A stretch of 64,000 nucleotides of DNA from Variovorax sp. Root473. Its GTDB lineage: Bacteria; Pseudomonadota; Gammaproteobacteria; Burkholderiales; Burkholderiaceae_C. The translations under genes were made by a program, and so were the position numbers. The DNA lies in the NCBI RefSeq assembly GCF_001426505.1, contig NZ_LMEV01000013.1, positions 186,001 to 250,000 of the forward strand, in the 5' to 3' direction. This document shows, piece after piece, positions 60,830 to 64,000 of the stretch; position 1 is the stretch's first letter; each line of letters begins with the position of its first letter. The notes beneath the pieces were generated by a model. The model made no database searches and was not told where the DNA came from. It was given only the letters and a program-made list of their open reading frames with translations.

Positions 60830-61150
60830 GAAGCCTTGGCGCCGCGCGCAGAGACAAAGCGCGAAGAGCCTGAAAAATAATTGAAAACGGGCGCGGACCG
60901 GCCGCAACGGCGCGGTGGATGCGCAATTCGCTTCAACAGGAACGAAGGCAGTGGTGGCAATCATGGGCGCCCGGTCTGGCGCTCCAACACACTGTGAAGC
61001 CGGCTTGAAAATGAAAGGCCTGAAGCATCCAAGGACAGTGCAGGTCAGCCGGCGGGAGTGACGAAATTCTTCGTCGTGGTATCGAAACGAACCCGACATT
61101 ATAGCTTGCAGGGCATGACAGTTGCTTGTCTTAAAAACAACGTCCGCATG
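60830..61150. other. Non-coding leader region with a consensus -10 box
   Basis: No convincing gene. A perfect TATAAT on the minus strand (61098-61103) faces the 85-residue gene about 260 bases away, leaving room for a long leader. No matching -35 is clear. The stretch includes several short AT-rich runs. Confidence 0.4.
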
Positions 61151-61169
61151 AAAAAGGCCCCCAAGGGCC
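61151..61169 (-). terminator. Terminator for the sugar isomerase gene
   Basis: Minus strand GGCCC-TTGG-GGGCC followed by five T residues (61155-61151). It lies about 98 bases after the isomerase stop. Confidence 0.8.
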
Positions 61170-61183
61170 GCCTGCCACGTGCT

Positions 61184-61207
61184 GTTAGCTATTAAAAATA
61201 TAGCAAC
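61184..61207. repeat. AT-rich inverted repeat
   Basis: gttagctattaaaaatatagcaac forms an imperfect palindrome, much more AT-rich than its surroundings. I recall similar gctat...atagc sequences as common in Comamonadaceae. It lies 15 bases before the terminator at 61151-61169. Confidence 0.5.
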
Positions 61208-61266
61208 TCATCCACGGCAAGCGCCGCACGCGCCACAGTCGTGCCCGCTGCGCCCGCGGGTGCGGC

Positions 61267-62319
61267 TCAGATTCCCAGCATCCGCCGGTTCGCCGCCACG
61301 TCCGCGCCGCCCGCTGCGAAGTCGTCGAAGGCGCGGTCTGCCACGCGGATGATGTGGTCGCGGATGAACGTGGCGCCTTCGCGTGCGCCGTCTTCCGGGT
61401 GCTTGATGCAGCACTCCCACTCAAGCACCGCCCAGCCCGGGAAGTCGTACTGCGCCATTTTTGAAAAGATGGCCTTGAAGTCGACCTGCCCGTCGCCCAG
61501 CGAGCGGAAGCGCCCGGCCCGGTTGATCCAGCTCTGGAAGCCGCCGTACACGCCCTGCTTGCCGGTCGGGTTGAACTCGGCGTCCTTCACGTGGAAGAGC
61601 TTGATGCGCTCGTGGTAGTGGTCGATGTAGGCCAGGTAGTCCAGCTGCTGCAGCACGAAATGGCTCGGGTCGTAGAGCAGGCAGGCGCGCGGATGGTTGT
61701 TCACGCGCTCCAGGAACATCTCGTAGCTCACGCCGTCGTGCAGGTCTTCGCCGGGGTGGATCTCGTAGCCCACGTCGACGCCCACGGCATCGAAGGCATC
61801 GAGGATCGGGCGCCAGCGGCGCGCCAGCTCGTCGAAGGCTTCCTCGATGAGGCCGGCCGGGCGCGGTGGCCACGAATACAGGTACGGCCAGGCCAGCGCG
61901 CCCGAGAAGGTCGCGTGCGCCGTGAGCCCGAGGTTCGCCGAGGCCTTGGCCGCGTGGTGGAGCTGCTGCACCGCCCACTGCTGGCGCGCGACGGGGTTGC
62001 CGCGCACCTCGGGCGCCGCAAAGCCGTCGAAGCCCGCGTCGTAGGCCGGGTGCACCGCGACCAGCTGGCCCTGCAGGTGGGTCGAAAGCTCGGTGATCTC
62101 CAGGCCGTGGCCGGCGAGCGTGCCCTTGATCTCGTCGCAGTAGGTCTTGCTCTGGGCCGCGCGCTTCAGGTCGATGAGGCGCGTGTCCCAGCTGGGGATC
62201 TGCACGCCCTTGTAGCCGAGGCCCGCGGCCCATCCGGCGATGGCGTCGAGCGAGTGGAACGGGGCCGTGTCGCCCGCGAACTGGGCCAGGAAAATGCCCG
62301 GCCCCTTGATCGTCTTCAT
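61267..62319 (-). CDS. Sugar phosphate isomerase/epimerase family protein
   Basis: 350 residues of the AP-endonuclease-2/xylose-isomerase-like TIM barrel: LGYKGVQIPSWD, LSTHLQGQLVAVHP, VGYEIHPGEDLHDG (Glu and His metal ligands), CLLYDPSHFVLQQLDY and LFHVKDAEFNPTGKQGVYGG. It isomerises or dehydrates a sugar-related substrate with divalent metal. AGGAG lies 6-7 nt before the ATG. It is divergent from the amidotransferase-like gene. Confidence 0.9.
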   Translation of the reverse strand: MKTIKGPGIFLAQFAGDTAPFHSLDAIAGWAAGLGYKGVQIPSWDTRLIDLKRAAQSKTYCDEIKGTLAGHGLEITELSTHLQGQLVAVHPAYDAGFDGFAAPEVRGNPVARQQWAVQQLHHAAKASANLGLTAHATFSGALAWPYLYSWPPRPAGLIEEAFDELARRWRPILDAFDAVGVDVGYEIHPGEDLHDGVSYEMFLERVNNHPRACLLYDPSHFVLQQLDYLAYIDHYHERIKLFHVKDAEFNPTGKQGVYGGFQSWINRAGRFRSLGDGQVDFKAIFSKMAQYDFPGWAVLEWECCIKHPEDGAREGATFIRDHIIRVADRAFDDFAAGGADVAANRRMLGI

Positions 62320-62424
62320 GCGTGTCTCCTGATGCGCCGCACAGCATACTTCGGGGGTTCGGCTGACACACGACCGAAGTTCGATGGGCGCACAATGAAC
62401 TTTGTCCACAGGGAACCCATCGAG

Positions 62425-63312
62425 ATGTCTCAGCCTGTCGCCGCCCGGCTCAAGATCGGCTTGTCCGCCTGCTTCTCGCACGCCGACCCGGCCCGCTCGC
62501 TCTTCACGAACAAGACACTGCAGTACGTCGAACAGTCGATCGCCCACTGGCTCATGTCGGCCGGCGCGATGGTGGTGATGGTGCCCTGCCCCACGGGCGA
62601 GACGGCACGCGGCGACACCAAGCTCTCGCACTACGCCGAGTGGCTCGACGGCGTGGTGATGCACGGCGGCGCCGACGTATGGCCCGGCAGCTACGGCGAA
62701 GAACCCCTGAAAGACGCGTGGATCGGCGACCAGATCCGCGACCTGTACGACCTCGCGCTGGTCGAGGCTTTCGAGCAGGCCGGCAAGCCGATCTTCGGCG
62801 TGTGCCGCGGATTGCAGCTGATCAACGTGGCCTTCGGCGGCACGCTCTACCAGGACATCGAGGAGCAGCACGGCCATCCCGAGACGTTGCGCCACCGCGA
62901 CCCGGTGGCCTACGACCAGAACTTCCACCAGATCGAGATCGTCGGGGGCACGCGCCTGTCGAAGCTGTTCCCCGACGTGCGCACGGCGCGCGTCAACAGC
63001 ATTCATCACCAGGGCATCAAGGGGCTCGCGCCGGGCTTCGAGGTCGAGGCCTGGAGCCTGCCCGACCGCGTGCCCGAGGCCATCCGCCGCCGGCCCGAGA
63101 AAGGCCGCGGCTACATCGCGGCGACCCAGTGGCACCCGGAGTTCCACAAGTACGGCAGCACCGAGACGGTGGACGACACGCCGATCCTGCACGACTTCTT
63201 GTGGGCCTGCGCCACCGCGCGCGTGGCGCCGCGCACGAGCATGCGCGAGATGCAGGGGCGCATTCGCAACCGCGCGTCCCGGTTGCTGCGGCAGGCGTTG
63301 CTGCGGCGCTGA
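62425..63312 (+). CDS. Gamma-glutamyl-GABA hydrolase-like class I amidotransferase fold
   Basis: 295 residues (305 if started at ATG 62395). The peptidase C26/PuuD family: VVMHGGADVWPGSYGEEP near residue 83, the nucleophile PIFGVCRGLQLINVAFGG near residue 125, and the His-Glu pair TQWHPEFHK near 237. It cleaves gamma-glutamyl amides, as in putrescine degradation. No other puu genes are nearby, so the substrate is open. The 62425 start was chosen for an AGGGAA upstream, though spacing is long. Confidence 0.86.
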   Translation: MSQPVAARLKIGLSACFSHADPARSLFTNKTLQYVEQSIAHWLMSAGAMVVMVPCPTGETARGDTKLSHYAEWLDGVVMHGGADVWPGSYGEEPLKDAWIGDQIRDLYDLALVEAFEQAGKPIFGVCRGLQLINVAFGGTLYQDIEEQHGHPETLRHRDPVAYDQNFHQIEIVGGTRLSKLFPDVRTARVNSIHHQGIKGLAPGFEVEAWSLPDRVPEAIRRRPEKGRGYIAATQWHPEFHKYGSTETVDDTPILHDFLWACATARVAPRTSMREMQGRIRNRASRLLRQALLRR

Positions 63313-63317
63313 TCGGC

Positions 63318-64000
63318 TCAGTGCCACGCGGCGCGCACCAGCGCGCCAGGATCGCTGGTGCCGGCGCTGATGCCGGTGACCGGGCCCCAGTCGGGATCGA
63401 AGCGGCTCGACACGAAAGCGGCCGAAGCCGCCGGGCTCGCGTGCTGCAGCATCAGGCCGGCCTGCGCCGCGCGCACCAGCCGCTGCGTGAAGCGGCGCGC
63501 CTGGCGTTCCAGGTCCTGCGGCGCCAGCTGCACCATCTGGCGCAGGGCCTGCACCTCGGCCTGCAGGCGCGTGTCGCCAGCGGTTACGTCCTGCAGGTGG
63601 TCGAGCACGAGGTGCGCGTCGTCCGGGTTGCGCGACACGGCACGCAGCACGTCCAGGCACATCACGTTGCCCGAGCCTTCCCAGATCGAGTTGACGGGCG
63701 CCTCGCGGAACAGGCGGCCCATCGGGCTGTCTTCCACGTAGCCGTTGCCGCCGAACACTTCCATCGCCTCGCCCGTGAGCGCGACCGCGCGCTTGCAGTT
63801 CCAGAACTTGGCGGCGGGCGTGAGCAGCCGGCGCCAGGCGGTGTCCAGCGGTGCGGGCGAGCCGAAGCGCGAGGCCAGTTCCATCGCCAGCAGCGTGGCG
63901 CTTTCGGTTTCCAGCGCCATGTCGGCCAGCAGCTCGGTCATCACGGGCTGGTCGACCAGCGCCTTGCCGAAGGCATGGCGGTTGCGCGTGTAGTGCAGCG
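63318..64000 (-). CDS. Acyl-CoA dehydrogenase, AidB-type, 5' end cut off
   Basis: Only the C-terminal 226 or so residues are in the window, and the frame is open at the right edge. LHYTRNRHAFGKALVDQP, GEAMEVFGGNGYVED and NSIWEGSGNVMCLDVLRA identify the AidB/acyl-CoA dehydrogenase family C-terminal helical domain. Such enzymes oxidise acyl-CoA with FAD; AidB relatives also bind DNA. It is convergent with the amidotransferase-like gene, 5 bases apart. Confidence 0.92.
   Translation of the reverse strand, partial: LHYTRNRHAFGKALVDQPVMTELLADMALETESATLLAMELASRFGSPAPLDTAWRRLLTPAAKFWNCKRAVALTGEAMEVFGGNGYVEDSPMGRLFREAPVNSIWEGSGNVMCLDVLRAVSRNPDDAHLVLDHLQDVTAGDTRLQAEVQALRQMVQLAPQDLERQARRFTQRLVRAAQAGLMLQHASPAASAAFVSSRFDPDWGPVTGISAGTSDPGALVRAAWH

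Overview
The window is a high-GC, gene-dense chromosomal segment of a betaproteobacterium, most likely a Variovorax-like member of the Comamonadaceae. The evidence is the adjacent metX-metW pair, a Bug/TctC-type periplasmic binding protein, the DUF3649-PepSY-DUF3325 iron-uptake trio, a long infA paralogue, and two families of short GC-rich interspersed repeats of a type I associate with this group. I saw no rRNA, tRNA, CRISPR array, phage or transposase gene. Both ends cut genes: metX at the left and an AidB-type acyl-CoA dehydrogenase at the right.

Layout. 1-10.2 kb is mostly housekeeping and single genes: metX-metW, a YigZ-family protein, a voltage-gated-like K+ channel, a bactofilin, a DUF72 protein, two M20 peptidases, a lipase-like hydrolase, an MFS transporter and a YidB-like protein. 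10.3-17.3 kb holds envelope and ribosome genes: rsmE, amgK, and the lptD-surA-rsmA run. 17.3-21 kb carries a secreted guanyl-type RNase overlapping its barstar-like inhibitor, followed by maeB. 21.2-29.5 kb is a long co-oriented block: SPFH/SHOCT protein, DUF4178, DUF350, membrane aminopropyltransferase, FAD oxidoreductase, saccharopine dehydrogenase-like protein, DoxX-like and DUF2269. 29.6-35.5 kb has a phytase-like esterase, a Fur-box-preceded DUF3649/PepSY/DUF3325 operon, and murU-pepP. 35.6-39.3 kb has speD divergent from tkt-gapA. 39.4-50.3 kb is a patchwork of lipoproteins, small dioxygenase/monooxygenase-fold proteins, two pirins, CYTH-CHAD, slyD, a LysR regulator, an amidohydrolase and a Bug protein. 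50.5-56 kb is a hydroxyproline-type catabolic operon (binding protein, epimerase, three-part dehydrogenase, GntR regulator). 56-64 kb has a desaturase, an EamA transporter, dbpA, infA, a sugar isomerase and a glutamine-amidotransferase-like hydrolase.

How the genes connect. AmgK and MurU are two enzymes of the same cell-wall recycling shunt but lie about 22 kb apart. SpeD supplies the substrate used by aminopropyltransferases and lies about 10 kb from the membrane aminopropyltransferase block. LptD and SurA act together in outer-membrane assembly.

The most unusual structure is the repeats. Four copies of one element (called B here) each sit 0-6 nt after a stop codon with the same polarity, and their stems differ by compensatory changes. 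Four copies of a second, possibly related element (A) lie inside or beside genes, including in-frame inserts near the active sites of AmgK and the aminopropyltransferase. All family calls come from reading motifs by eye; no database search or folding program was run.
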